Counted from the stretch's first letter, positions 16,774-24,381 are shown. The stretch: 33,474 nt of DNA from Nitrospina sp. (GCA_018702695.1 JABIYR010000096.1:1-33474), one strand, 5' to 3'. The notes: generated by a model not told the origin, from the sequence alone. Numbers and translations: made by a program.

Positions 16774-18597
16774 TTACATGAACAAGTGTAAAAAGGATTC
16801 CTCAAACTCACTGAACCAGATCTGAACTTCTATCGGAATGAGGCTATTGATATAGGTCATATAGCCGGTCGCAAGAATGATGCCCAATGCGATCAGCAAA
16901 AAACCACTGAACAGGTTTGTGGTATGCAGGAAAAAAGTTTTTCCAGCCAGAGTTAAATCCCACCCTTTGCCTCGAAGCAGGGTCCAAAACAACCCGTCTT
17001 TCGGTAGGTTGCCGCATATGGTGGCAACGATGATGAGAGGAAGACCCAACCCTACGGCATAGAAAAACAATAGGAGCATTCCTTGTAAAACGGTTTTTTC
17101 TGAGGCCGCGAGCATGAGAATACTGGAAAGAATCGGTCCGACACAGGGTGTCCAGCCCAATGCGAAGGTCGCACCAAACAGGAAGTAGCCCACATAAGTG
17201 GAAGTGGGTTTGCCTTTAAAGGTGGCACCAGAAAAACCTTTTCCGAACAAGGTCATGATCCCAAATATGCCGACAATGAAGCCTCCGGCTTGAGTGATCT
17301 GAAACATATAGTCCCGGAGAATTCGCCCTAAAACACTGGCTGAGGCCCCCATTGCGACAAACAAAGTGGCAAGCCCAAAAAAGAAAGCCAATGACATTCG
17401 ACCCATGCGGGCGCGATCAGATTGAGCTGTCACTGCAAAATATGCTGGCAGAATCGGTAAGGTGCAGGGAGATAAAAAACTGAACACGCCTGCGATGAAT
17501 GCCAATAATGTCAGGGCCACGATTCCCGATTCGGGTAGATTTGGTTTGGGCTGAAAAGGGTTCAAGGGTGCAGATGGAGATGCCTCGGATTTTGATGTCT
17601 TGGCAGAAAGCGTCGAAGTGGGTGTTGAATTCCTCATGCTCTTAGAGAAAGTAGAGGTCGTTGTTTTCATCGACGCAGGTTGAGTTCTACTGGCGCAACG
17701 AAAACCTACGTCTGGGCCGGGTTCATCGGCGTTGGAGTACTGCCGATAGCCACTACGAGAAAACATCTTGATGGCCTGATCGTACAAGGCACCGGGGAAA
17801 TGCCCGATATCACTGGCGGAGTGACCCCGCAGAATTTTTAACTCCGATTGGTAATATTGGCTTTGATGCGTGCTTCCCTTGTAAGGCTGATAATCGTCGG
17901 CGACCCATTCCCATACATTTCCAATCAGGTCATGCACCCCTTCCGGGCTGATGCTTTTGGGGAAAGAACCGACTGCCACAGGCTTGTTCTTGCTTCCAGA
18001 TCGGTTGGACAGGTTAGCCAATCCTGCTTGAAATGCGTTGCCCCAAGGATAGTCGTTGCCAATTTTTCCGCGTGCGGCACGTTCCCATAATTTTTCTGTG
18101 GGTAATTCTTTCTTCGCCCATTGGCAGAAGTTTGCCGCGTCATACCAACTGACGTGAGTGACAGGGACGTTGTCTTTGCCTTCGGGGAAATTGATGCCCT
18201 TCCAGTTCTGCGGTGGCACGGCATCAAGAGCTTCGATATATTTTTTATAACGTTTATGGGTGACTTCATAACGATCAATATAAAATTCTTTTAGAAATAT
18301 TTTCTGCTCGGGGGTTTCGTCTGCATACCAAGGTTTTGGAATGCCGAGAGAAAGTGCTTCGGCGGCTTCATCCTTTTTATTCGTGCCGAATATGAAAGGG
18401 CCGGGGGGAATATAGACCATGTCCCCTTCAAGCGAATAATCGCTTTTTTCTTGCTTTTCTTGCGACCAACTTGCATGAGGAAAGAGCAAAAATATGCCAA
18501 GCAATAATAACGTCGGAAACTGTTTGTTTGTTAAGCGTGAAAATGAATTGTTCTCTAAAGGTAAGGCAGAAAAATATTTCATGGACAACGTGGTCAA
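16774..18597 (-). CDS. Fusion of FGE-sulfatase (SUMF1) domain and CcdA thiol-disulfide membrane domain
   Basis: This 607-residue protein joins two families. A signal peptide or anchor (about 27-46) leads to a periplasmic FGE-sulfatase fold (about 58-305: MVYIPPGPFIFGT, ELPTEKLWERAARG, LIGNVWEWVADDY, VGFRCAS). A Ser/Thr/Pro/Lys-rich linker (about 306-355) follows. A CcdA/DsbD-beta membrane domain of about six helices (357-580) carries the redox cysteines C378 in FLSPCTLPILP and C485 in GWTPCVGPIL. CcdA passes electrons from cytoplasmic thioredoxin to periplasmic thiol proteins. The FGE part lacks the copper-binding Cys pair of true FGE. Its TTG start overlaps the TGA of the TlpA-type gene; an ATG at 18582 is an alternative start. 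No frameshift explains the fusion; it is one continuous frame. Confidence 0.9.
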   Translation of the reverse strand: MTTLSMKYFSALPLENNSFSRLTNKQFPTLLLLGIFLLFPHASWSQEKQEKSDYSLEGDMVYIPPGPFIFGTNKKDEAAEALSLGIPKPWYADETPEQKIFLKEFYIDRYEVTHKRYKKYIEALDAVPPQNWKGINFPEGKDNVPVTHVSWYDAANFCQWAKKELPTEKLWERAARGKIGNDYPWGNAFQAGLANLSNRSGSKNKPVAVGSFPKSISPEGVHDLIGNVWEWVADDYQPYKGSTHQSQYYQSELKILRGHSASDIGHFPGALYDQAIKMFSRSGYRQYSNADEPGPDVGFRCASRTQPASMKTTTSTFSKSMRNSTPTSTLSAKTSKSEASPSAPLNPFQPKPNLPESGIVALTLLAFIAGVFSFLSPCTLPILPAYFAVTAQSDRARMGRMSLAFFFGLATLFVAMGASASVLGRILRDYMFQITQAGGFIVGIFGIMTLFGKGFSGATFKGKPTSTYVGYFLFGATFALGWTPCVGPILSSILMLAASEKTVLQGMLLLFFYAVGLGLPLIIVATICGNLPKDGLFWTLLRGKGWDLTLAGKTFFLHTTNLFSGFLLIALGIILATGYMTYINSLIPIEVQIWFSEFEESFLHLFM

Positions 18598-19115
18598 TCC
18601 TTCAACAGGTTTTCAAAATATAGCAGGTTGTCCGGGCTAGCCCAATCTTCTGCCCCTCTCAGCTCGCCGATGATATTTCCTTCTGGGTCGATCATGAATG
18701 TGGTGGGAAGGCTGACCACCCCGAATTTATTGCTGGCTTGCAATTGCTGGTCAAGCAGGATGGGGAAATTAAGACCGTTGGCCTTGATATAAGGTTCCAC
18801 AATCTGGGCTCCAAACATATCGTTGGAGATGGCAAGCAAAGAAAACTTTTTAGACTTATGGCGTTGGTAAAGGGTCTCTAATGAGGGCATTTCCATTTTG
18901 CAGGGGCCGCACCAAGTGGCCCAGAAATTCACCAAAACATATTTCCCTCTGTGCTGATGGAGACTGACCGATTCTCCCTTCAGCGATTTGAGCGTGAAAT
19001 CGGGGGCCGGGATTGTCTCATTGGGCAATGCGAACGCAAGCGACGCAAAAAACAAAATTAGAATCCAAGCTGATGCGAATGAAACCAACCATGTGATTTT
19101 TTTTGAGAAGATCAT
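18594..19115 (-). CDS. TlpA/ResA-type periplasmic thioredoxin-like protein
   Basis: This 173-residue protein has a signal anchor (about 8-29, ending AFA) and a thioredoxin fold. FWATWCGPCKMEMP gives the redox CxxC (C69, C72), and the cis-Pro loop is VVSLPTTFMID. ISNDMFG and LRGAEDW fit the TlpA/ResA group, which reduce apocytochrome c or other periplasmic disulfides. The gene overlaps the next one, the FGE-CcdA fusion, which is the natural electron donor for a TlpA protein. A reducing relay from cytoplasm to periplasm is therefore inferred. No cytochrome c maturation genes are in the window. Confidence 0.92.
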   Translation of the reverse strand: MIFSKKITWLVSFASAWILILFFASLAFALPNETIPAPDFTLKSLKGESVSLHQHRGKYVLVNFWATWCGPCKMEMPSLETLYQRHKSKKFSLLAISNDMFGAQIVEPYIKANGLNFPILLDQQLQASNKFGVVSLPTTFMIDPEGNIIGELRGAEDWASPDNLLYFENLLKD

Positions 19116-19226
19116 AAAGGTCTGTTGCTGTTTGAGAAAAAAGATGCGATTTTAAAGTTTCAGGAACGCAGGCCCCTTTGAAGGGGTAGGTCCAAAACAT
19201 TCGAGCTAAACAGGGGTACGGGAAAA

Positions 19227-19448
19227 CTACTCTACCGCCTCAACACAGCGCACCATGGGTATCGCTTTTTTCAGGGCTTTTTCGATGCCCATCTTGAGTG
19301 TCATGGTAGAGCTTGAGCACGAGACGCAGGCCCCCATAAGCCGAACCTTTACCACGCCGTCTTCGATGTCTACCAGCTCAACATTTCCGCCATCCTGAAT
19401 GAGCATGGGGCGCACACTTTCCAATACTTCTTCGACTTCTTCTCTCAT
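19227..19448 (-). CDS. NifU C-terminal domain (Nfu-type) Fe-S scaffold
   Basis: This short 73-residue protein consists only of the NifU-C domain. It starts EEVEEVLESVRPMLIQDGGNVELV and has GACVSCSSSTMTLKMGIEKALK, where C41 and C44 form the CxxC that holds a 4Fe-4S cluster between two subunits. Such stand-alone Nfu proteins deliver clusters to target enzymes. It is the last gene of a minus-strand run of metal-binding proteins (ferredoxins, JAMM peptidase, CxxC-rich protein), which are likely its clients or partners. The gap to the YfhL-type ferredoxin is 54 bases. Confidence 0.93.
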   Translation of the reverse strand: MREEVEEVLESVRPMLIQDGGNVELVDIEDGVVKVRLMGACVSCSSSTMTLKMGIEKALKKAIPMVRCVEAVE

Positions 19449-19502
19449 TGGGTCTCTTGTTTTTAAGGTTTTTCACCATTGCTTGTCCAGCCTTGGTGAA
19501 CA

Positions 19503-19754
19503 TTATCCCCCGTTTACCAGTATTTCTTTTTTCTCAAGGAGCTGTTCTTTTGTTTCGACATGTTCCGGGTCTTTGGGGATGCAGTCCACAGGGCAGACTT
19601 CCACACATTGAGCTTCTTCGTACCACCCGATACATTCTGTACAACGCTCCCATTCGATCACAAAAATATCATCCCCTTCGGAGATGGCTTCATTGGGACA
19701 TTCGGGTTCGCAGACACCACAATTCACACAATCTTCGTTAATGAGCAGAGCCAT
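19503..19754 (-). CDS. YfhL-type 2[4Fe-4S] ferredoxin
   Basis: This 83-residue ferredoxin has the first cluster motif CVNCGVCEPECPNEAI. The second region, CTECIGWYEEAQCVEVCPVDCI, has the longer spacing between cysteines that marks the YfhL/Chromatium type with very low potential. It is a cytoplasmic electron carrier; the partner enzyme is not identified. A ribosome binding site AAGGGGA precedes the ATG. It lies between the JAMM peptidase and nfu, consistent with an Fe-S-related operon. Confidence 0.93.
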   Translation of the reverse strand: MALLINEDCVNCGVCEPECPNEAISEGDDIFVIEWERCTECIGWYEEAQCVEVCPVDCIPKDPEHVETKEQLLEKKEILVNGG

Positions 19755-19801
19755 AAAAGATTCCCCTTAAATAAAATATGTTGCGATAACGCGCTCCGAA
19801 T

Positions 19802-20257
19802 TTAATTCGACGCCCGCTCGAAAGTTTTAGTTTCCGGGTTCCAGTTGAAAAAAGCCTGATCCCGGATTTTCTTGTCATAAACAGAAACCACCAGATAGCT
19901 GGTATCAGGATAGATGGGGGCTTCCCCATCGAAGAGAGCCATTCTGGTGTCTTCTTCTGAAAAATAAGCATCATGCTCGGGGTGGGAATGATATAAAACC
20001 TTGAAGATCATTCCTTGCGAGTCAGCGGTGCTTAAAAGCTTCTGAAGTTCTAACGCACTTATATTATACGCCGTGCGGGCATCCCGAACATAATTTTCAG
20101 GATCTTTTTCATGCAACTTGTTTTGAATGTTTTTGCAACGGTAGACAATATTGTCCTCGTCATGACCCGGCTTGCCCACAACAATTCCACAACATTCAAA
20201 AGGATACTCCTCCACCGCGTGACGGTGAATCTCATCCAAATGTTCTTTTACAAGCAT
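19802..20257 (-). CDS. M67 family (JAMM/MPN+) metallopeptidase
   Basis: This 151-residue protein has an intact JAMM zinc site: E21 in PFECCGIVVG, then YHSHPEHDAYFSEED with H90, H92 and D103. Bacterial M67 enzymes such as Mec of Mycobacterium cut cysteine or other adducts from the C-terminus of ubiquitin-like sulfur carriers (CysO, ThiS, MoaD). No such carrier gene is visible here, but the Fe-S and molybdoenzyme genes around it point to sulfur metabolism. It sits in the same minus-strand run as the ferredoxins, with gaps of about 50-60 bases on each side. Confidence 0.9.
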   Translation of the reverse strand: MLVKEHLDEIHRHAVEEYPFECCGIVVGKPGHDEDNIVYRCKNIQNKLHEKDPENYVRDARTAYNISALELQKLLSTADSQGMIFKVLYHSHPEHDAYFSEEDTRMALFDGEAPIYPDTSYLVVSVYDKKIRDQAFFNWNPETKTFERASN

Positions 20258-20319
20258 GGTTTATTCTGTGACTTTAACGGAGGGTTGTCAAATAGTTTTG
20301 ATCGATTGGCTGAACCGCT

Positions 20320-20610
20320 TCAGGGGTGAGTTTTTACTGTCAGGTCATCATTGACGCTGATTTGGCAGGCCATGCGAAAATCAGTAGGCTTCTTAGCCAG
20401 TTTTTCTGTTTCGACTTCATTACGTGGCTCCACTTTTCCTGCAATAATCTGGACAGCACAGGCTGTACAAAGACCCCGACCCCGGCAGTTTAATATTTTA
20501 TGAATATTCGCATAAATGCTGAATTTATTGCGGATAGCCGCTTGCCGTAGGTTTTCTCCCGGCTCGACCAGAATGGTACGATTTTCACTCTCAAAATGAA
20601 CTTTATGCAT
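20320..20610 (-). CDS. 2Fe-2S ferredoxin
   Basis: This 96-residue plant/adrenodoxin-type ferredoxin contains LNCRGRGLCTACAVQI, giving the C-x5-C-x2-C ligands, and a fourth cysteine in RMACQISV. VEPGENLRQAAIRN is the typical N-terminal region. It is a soluble electron carrier. Its neighbours are the JAMM peptidase downstream and the CxxC-rich protein upstream, so it probably belongs to the same transcript. No reductase or oxygenase partner is in the window. Confidence 0.93.
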   Translation of the reverse strand: MHKVHFESENRTILVEPGENLRQAAIRNKFSIYANIHKILNCRGRGLCTACAVQIIAGKVEPRNEVETEKLAKKPTDFRMACQISVNDDLTVKTHP

Positions 20611-20706
20611 GACGGATATCCAAAGATTTTAAGTTTATGCGATCATACCGGACTCAATGCCCCCTCCGCAATGATTTTCTGCTGGTCCACGCCGAGTGGC
20701 GAGTGG

Positions 20707-21036
20707 CTAGGAGCAGGCTTCAATTTGCACGAAATCTCGCAACTGGCCTTTGCCCCAGTAACCGTAGAACGCGCTTCCCGCAGTATTGCATGTGGTCGTC
20801 ATATGGATCGTTTGATTGCGCCCAGCATCACCTTTTAGCACGCCGACTTGGGAATAGGGTGGGATGCAACCGCCGCAATTGGCACATTCTGTGGAATGAC
20901 TTTCGCAGAGTTTGTGCAGGCAGAGATTGCATATCACAGGGTCGAAGAGAAAAATTTCTTGCCCTTGATACTCAATGACAGTCGGTAGGCTGTCGACCGA
21001 AGTGCCACATTCCTGACATTTTGAGGATGGGCTCAT
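20707..21036 (-). CDS. Cysteine-rich (zinc-ribbon-like) hypothetical protein
   Basis: This 109-residue protein has several CxxC pairs: CQECG at the start, then CNLCLHKLC, ECANCGGC, and a late CN. His residues (HKLCESH) lie among them. This suggests two zinc ribbons or a treble-clef zinc site. The C-terminal 40 residues have no recognisable motif. The ATG at 21036 is preceded by AGGA, and the gene starts 17 bases after the mreB stop, so it is cotranscribed with mreB and the Fe-S genes. I do not recognise the family; metal binding is visible, function is not. Confidence 0.75.
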   Translation of the reverse strand: MSPSSKCQECGTSVDSLPTVIEYQGQEIFLFDPVICNLCLHKLCESHSTECANCGGCIPPYSQVGVLKGDAGRNQTIHMTTTCNTAGSAFYGYWGKGQLRDFVQIEACS

Positions 21037-21053
21037 GACATTCCTAAACGGGA

Positions 21054-22088
21054 TCAGTTGATGCAGACTTTTTTCATATTTTCAAAATCATCCAGAACCG
21101 CTCCGGCTCCCTTAACTATGCTGAGCAGAGGGTCTTCGGGGATGAAGACTTTCAGAGTCGTTTTTTCTTCGATCATTTTATCCAGCCCTCTAATGAGTGC
21201 GCCCCCTCCTGTGAGATAGATACCGTTTGAGTGGATGTCTGAGGAAAGTTCAGGTGGGATTTTTTCCAGAGCGCGCATGATGGCCGCGATAATGGTGGTC
21301 AGCGGTTCTTTCAGTGCTTCACGTATTTCTTCATCGCTTATGAGGATGGACATGGGAACGCCGGTTTTTACATTCAGCCCTTTGACTTCAGTTGTCAGAG
21401 TGCTCGGTTGTGGAAAGGCACTGCTGATATTTTTTTTGGCACGCTCTGCTTCAAACACACCGATATTGAGATGGTGCTGAAGCCGCATGTAACGGACGAT
21501 GCATTCATCAATTTCGTCTCCGGCAACGCGTACAGATTCGCCGTAGGCGATAGCGGAAAGAGAGATGACCGCCACGTCAGTGGTGCCACCGCCAATGTCG
21601 ATGACCATGTTTCCTTCCGGACGGTGTACGGGAATACCCACCCCAATGGCGGCGGCCATGGGCTCTTCGACCAGATAGACTTCTCGTATACCGGCCATGA
21701 GCGAGGCATCGATCACGGCTTTTTTTTCTACTTGCGTGATGCAGGTTGGCACGCCGACAACCATACGAGGTTTGAAGAATCGGTATTGGCTCAGCACTTT
21801 TTTAAGGAAATACTGGATCATCCGGTTGGTGATGTCAAAATCGGCTATAACTCCGTCTTTCATTGGGCGGACTGTGTTGACGCGGGCATGAGTTCGTCCG
21901 TACATTTTTTTTGCTTCCAGTCCTACCGCTTCAATGCTGTTGTCGTCCACATTCACCGCGACTACGGAAGGCTCGTTCAGAACGATGCCCTTTTCGGTAA
22001 CATAAATTAGGGTGTTGGCTGTGCCCAGATCCATTGCCAGATCGGTCGAGAACATACTGAAAAACTTGTTGAATAATTGTCTTATCAT
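21054..22088 (-). CDS. mreB: Rod shape-determining protein MreB
   Basis: MreB is the actin-like filament protein that positions wall synthesis in rod-shaped cells. The protein has 344 residues, normal length. DLAMDLGTANTLIYV is phosphate-1; MVIDIGGGTTDVAVISL is phosphate-2; YLTGGGALIRGLDK is the adenosine motif. RPMKDGVIADF and VEEPMAAAIG are typical of MreB. Its ATG overlaps the TGA of the GAF/GGDEF-like gene (ATGA), so the two are translationally coupled. mreC and mreD, the usual downstream partners, are absent; the next gene is the CxxC-rich protein. This may be one of several MreB paralogues. Confidence 0.96.
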   Translation of the reverse strand: MIRQLFNKFFSMFSTDLAMDLGTANTLIYVTEKGIVLNEPSVVAVNVDDNSIEAVGLEAKKMYGRTHARVNTVRPMKDGVIADFDITNRMIQYFLKKVLSQYRFFKPRMVVGVPTCITQVEKKAVIDASLMAGIREVYLVEEPMAAAIGVGIPVHRPEGNMVIDIGGGTTDVAVISLSAIAYGESVRVAGDEIDECIVRYMRLQHHLNIGVFEAERAKKNISSAFPQPSTLTTEVKGLNVKTGVPMSILISDEEIREALKEPLTTIIAAIMRALEKIPPELSSDIHSNGIYLTGGGALIRGLDKMIEEKTTLKVFIPEDPLLSIVKGAGAVLDDFENMKKVCIN

Positions 22089-23509
22089 GCCATCGCTTTC
22101 GTTGTTTGAGCCAATCGGGTGCGTGATTGGTTGATGAGGCTGAACAGTTCTCTTCCGTCATCGGGGTAGGTGGAAACTCCCCATTGAGTGTGGGCTTCCA
22201 TGGAAACTCCGTTGACATTGAGAGGGTTGTGTTCAAGCAGGTGTTTCAACTTAGACTTTAAGTGTTCCGTTTCTTTCTGATCGCGGTCCATAAGCATGAT
22301 CAGGAAACAGGTTTCTGACAAGCGAAAAATAAATTTTTGCGCAGGAATCATTTTTGAGAACAAAGCCATCAATTGTTTGAGATAAGCGTCACCCCGGTCA
22401 ACGCTGTGTGTTTCATAAAGTTCAGCCAGATTGGTGATGTGGAACGTAAGAAAAAATACGCGACGGTCGGGCTTAAATACTTCTTCTGATACGGCAAGAT
22501 GGAATTCTGCTAAAAACCGGTGATTGGGAACTCCCGTGACAGGATCGAGATTTTTATCATAGATCCAGCGGTCTTTTGTGTCGGTGCAATATAATGCGGC
22601 GGCGGCGGTGGAAACGACCAATGCCAGTTTGTCTAGATCGGAGTGGTTCATCCCATCTGCTTCCGAGGTTCCGAGCATGAGGACTCCGTATAGCGTGTCA
22701 TTGAGTTGAATGGGTATCGTGGCGACATATTGCAGGTCTTCAGGTTTTTCGTCTTCAGAAAAGATCACGGTTTTTCTGTCTTCATGGATCTGCATGAGAA
22801 GCGGGGACCTGTTTTTAGCGCAGGAACCTACAAGCCCCTTGCCATAAAGCACTTTGGTTTCGGAAAGGTCATTGGCAAAACCTCGGTGACCGATGATGCG
22901 CCCTTCCTGCTGTTTTTTTTCGAACCAAATGACGGCAATTGCTGTGCAGGGCATTAAGGTAGATGGAATTTGGGTCAATCGATCCACAATTGATGAGCGA
23001 TCTGGCGACTCTATGAGGAGGCGGCAGTAGGCGTTGATTTCCTGCAAAAAAGGTCGCGCTGATGGATTTTCAGGGCTAACTGGTAGATCGGTTTTCAGGT
23101 TCCATGCTATCTGTTGAGCGAAATCAGATAATATTTTTTGTAGCTTGATGGAGAACTGATATCGTTCTTTGGAGTCGACCACTAAAACGGCTACCTGATC
23201 TCCATAAATCACGGGAAGAGCAATAAAACTTTTCAGTTCTTCATTTTTATTGTAGATGCCGAGAAGGCGTGTGTTTTGATCAAAATTTTCGATCAATTGC
23301 GACTTTCGCGTATGCGCTGTCAGGCCGATAGGGCCTTTTCCAAAAGGAATTTTTGCTCCCCGATCGAGGTTGTAGCTGAGGGTGAAATGGTCGCGCATGA
23401 CGAGGGTTTTATCGCCAGGCTCCATGATAAACAGAGCGACGGTGTGAGCATCGGCAACGTTGCCGATCAGTTCAATGAGGTGCCCCAAGGTGGGGTTAGA
23501 TGGCTTCAT
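22085..23509 (-). CDS. GAF-GAF-degenerate GGDEF signalling protein
   Basis: The protein has 474 residues. Two GAF-like domains are seen, about 15-140 (KGPIGLTAHTRKSQLIEN) and about 165-310 (YGKGLVGSCAKNRSPLLM). The C-terminal part (about 320-470) is a GGDEF fold: DPVTGVPNHRFLAEF opening, FLTFHITNLAEL, and the end WGVSTYPDDGRELFSLINQSRTRL. The active-site GGDEF is replaced by SETCF, so it cannot make c-di-GMP in the usual way. It may act as a sensor through ligand binding or protein contact. It overlaps mreB by 4 bases and follows a PilZ-like gene (about 17-base gap), so all three probably share one transcript. A link between signalling and cell shape is inferred. Confidence 0.83.
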   Translation of the reverse strand: MKPSNPTLGHLIELIGNVADAHTVALFIMEPGDKTLVMRDHFTLSYNLDRGAKIPFGKGPIGLTAHTRKSQLIENFDQNTRLLGIYNKNEELKSFIALPVIYGDQVAVLVVDSKERYQFSIKLQKILSDFAQQIAWNLKTDLPVSPENPSARPFLQEINAYCRLLIESPDRSSIVDRLTQIPSTLMPCTAIAVIWFEKKQQEGRIIGHRGFANDLSETKVLYGKGLVGSCAKNRSPLLMQIHEDRKTVIFSEDEKPEDLQYVATIPIQLNDTLYGVLMLGTSEADGMNHSDLDKLALVVSTAAAALYCTDTKDRWIYDKNLDPVTGVPNHRFLAEFHLAVSEEVFKPDRRVFFLTFHITNLAELYETHSVDRGDAYLKQLMALFSKMIPAQKFIFRLSETCFLIMLMDRDQKETEHLKSKLKHLLEHNPLNVNGVSMEAHTQWGVSTYPDDGRELFSLINQSRTRLAQTTKAMA

Positions 23510-23526
23510 GATTTCTGCGTCAAAGG

Positions 23527-23973
23527 CTATTGACCTCGTTTTCTCAGTATGTCCTTATATTTTTTTACCGCTTCTTTGCCAACTGCCATGGCGACGACTT
23601 CGTATTGGGGAATGGTTCCTGGTTTTACTTCTTTGACTCGTATGGCTTGGCAATCAATAATTTTTTTCTCTCCGGTTGTGGGCACCCTAAAAGAGACACA
23701 TAAAATATCACCGTCAATGACGGTTCCGTTTATAGAAAAAACTAGCCCGTTGACAGACATTTCTTGGATGATAATTTTATGAAACTTATAAAAAAACTCT
23801 TTTTCGCGCTCAATCTCTAAATTACCGGAAATTTTGACCTTAGCTCTTCTGCCTTTTCTTTTCCCCAGATCATCATCATATTTTGACTTGATCAGCTCAT
23901 CAAGATTTGTTCGAATATTGAGAAGATCTTCCGTTGGTAGGCTCTCGAGAGAAGCCATGATTTTATCTATCAT
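23527..23973 (-). CDS. PilZ-like domain protein (possible c-di-GMP effector)
   Basis: This 148-residue protein has an N-terminal helical segment (about 1-35), then a beta-rich domain with GRRAKVKI, IIIQEMSVNGLVFS, GDILCVSFRVP and an IDCQAIRVKEV strand. The order RxxR...xxSxxGxxF resembles PilZ, which binds c-di-GMP, but the DxSxxG motif is changed to EMSVNG, so binding is uncertain. It lies directly upstream of the degenerate GGDEF gene and mreB. A promoter and a terminator-like hairpin lie in its leader (24017-24083). PilZ is inferred from pattern only. Confidence 0.6.
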   Translation of the reverse strand: MIDKIMASLESLPTEDLLNIRTNLDELIKSKYDDDLGKRKGRRAKVKISGNLEIEREKEFFYKFHKIIIQEMSVNGLVFSINGTVIDGDILCVSFRVPTTGEKKIIDCQAIRVKEVKPGTIPQYEVVAMAVGKEAVKKYKDILRKRGQ

Positions 23974-24016
23974 GGTGACGTAATTCGGGGCTGGTTCAGA
24001 AAACTGGAAACACCTG

Positions 24017-24043
24017 AAAAAAGGCTGAAAACCCTGTTTCAGC
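24017..24043 (-). terminator. Terminator-like hairpin in the leader of the PilZ-like gene
   Basis: On the minus strand GCTGAAA-CAGGGT-TTTCAGC forms a perfect 7-bp stem followed by C and six Ts (24022-24017). No minus-strand gene lies upstream, so it ends nothing obvious. It sits just after the predicted start of the pilZ-ggdef-mreB transcript and could act as an attenuator. Confidence 0.55.
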
Positions 24044-24054
24044 TTGCAAAATCC

Positions 24055-24083
24055 ATCTTATAGTGATGGCAGATGGGAGTCAA
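24055..24083 (-). promoter_or_regulatory. Sigma-70-type promoter for the pilZ-ggdef-mreB operon
   Basis: On the minus strand -35 TTGACT (24083-24078), a 17-base spacer and -10 TAAGAT (24060-24055). Transcription would begin near 24048, immediately before the terminator-like hairpin, leaving a leader of about 75 bases before the ATG at 23973. Confidence 0.5.
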
Positions 24084-24142
24084 TCATTTTAAAGTCAACC
24101 CGTTCAATAATTTGAGGGAAATTTTATAGCAAACAAAATCTC

Positions 24143-24171
24143 TTGACAGAGTGGATGCTCATTTATATACT
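24143..24171 (+). promoter_or_regulatory. Strong promoter of the tRNA operon
   Basis: A perfect -35 TTGACA (24143-24148), a 17-base spacer and -10 TATACT (24166-24171) precede tRNA-Val by about 43 bases. This is close to consensus, as expected for stable RNA. Confidence 0.85.
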
Positions 24172-24214
24172 CCTCATTCTCGTTAGAGATATGGAGCCCT
24201 TAATTGATTGACAA

Positions 24215-24290
24215 GGGCGGGTAGCTCAGCTGGGAGAGCACCGGCCTTACAAGCCGGGGGTCACAGGTTCGAGCCCTGTTCCGCCTACCA
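24215..24290 (+). tRNA. tRNA-Val (anticodon TAC)
   Basis: A complete cloverleaf is visible. The acceptor stem GGGCGGG pairs with TCCGCCT, with G-U pairs at both ends. The D arm is GCTCAGCTGGGAGAGC. The anticodon stem CCGGC/GCCGG holds loop CTTACAA (anticodon TAC, valine). The T arm is ACAGG-TTCGAGC-CCTGT. CCA is encoded. It is 14 bases before tRNA-Asp, in one transcript. Confidence 0.97.
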
Positions 24291-24304
24291 TATAAGACGA
24301 CCGC

Positions 24305-24381
<77 letters not shown>

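Noticed and set aside
19173-19186. CCCCTTTGAAGGGG palindrome downstream of nfu as a terminator
   Set aside because: No T-run follows on the minus strand and the loop is too small for the full stem.
21408-22010. 200-residue plus-strand ORF opposite mreB
   Set aside because: It is a shadow of mreB, a highly conserved gene; His/Asp-rich composition is typical of antisense frames.
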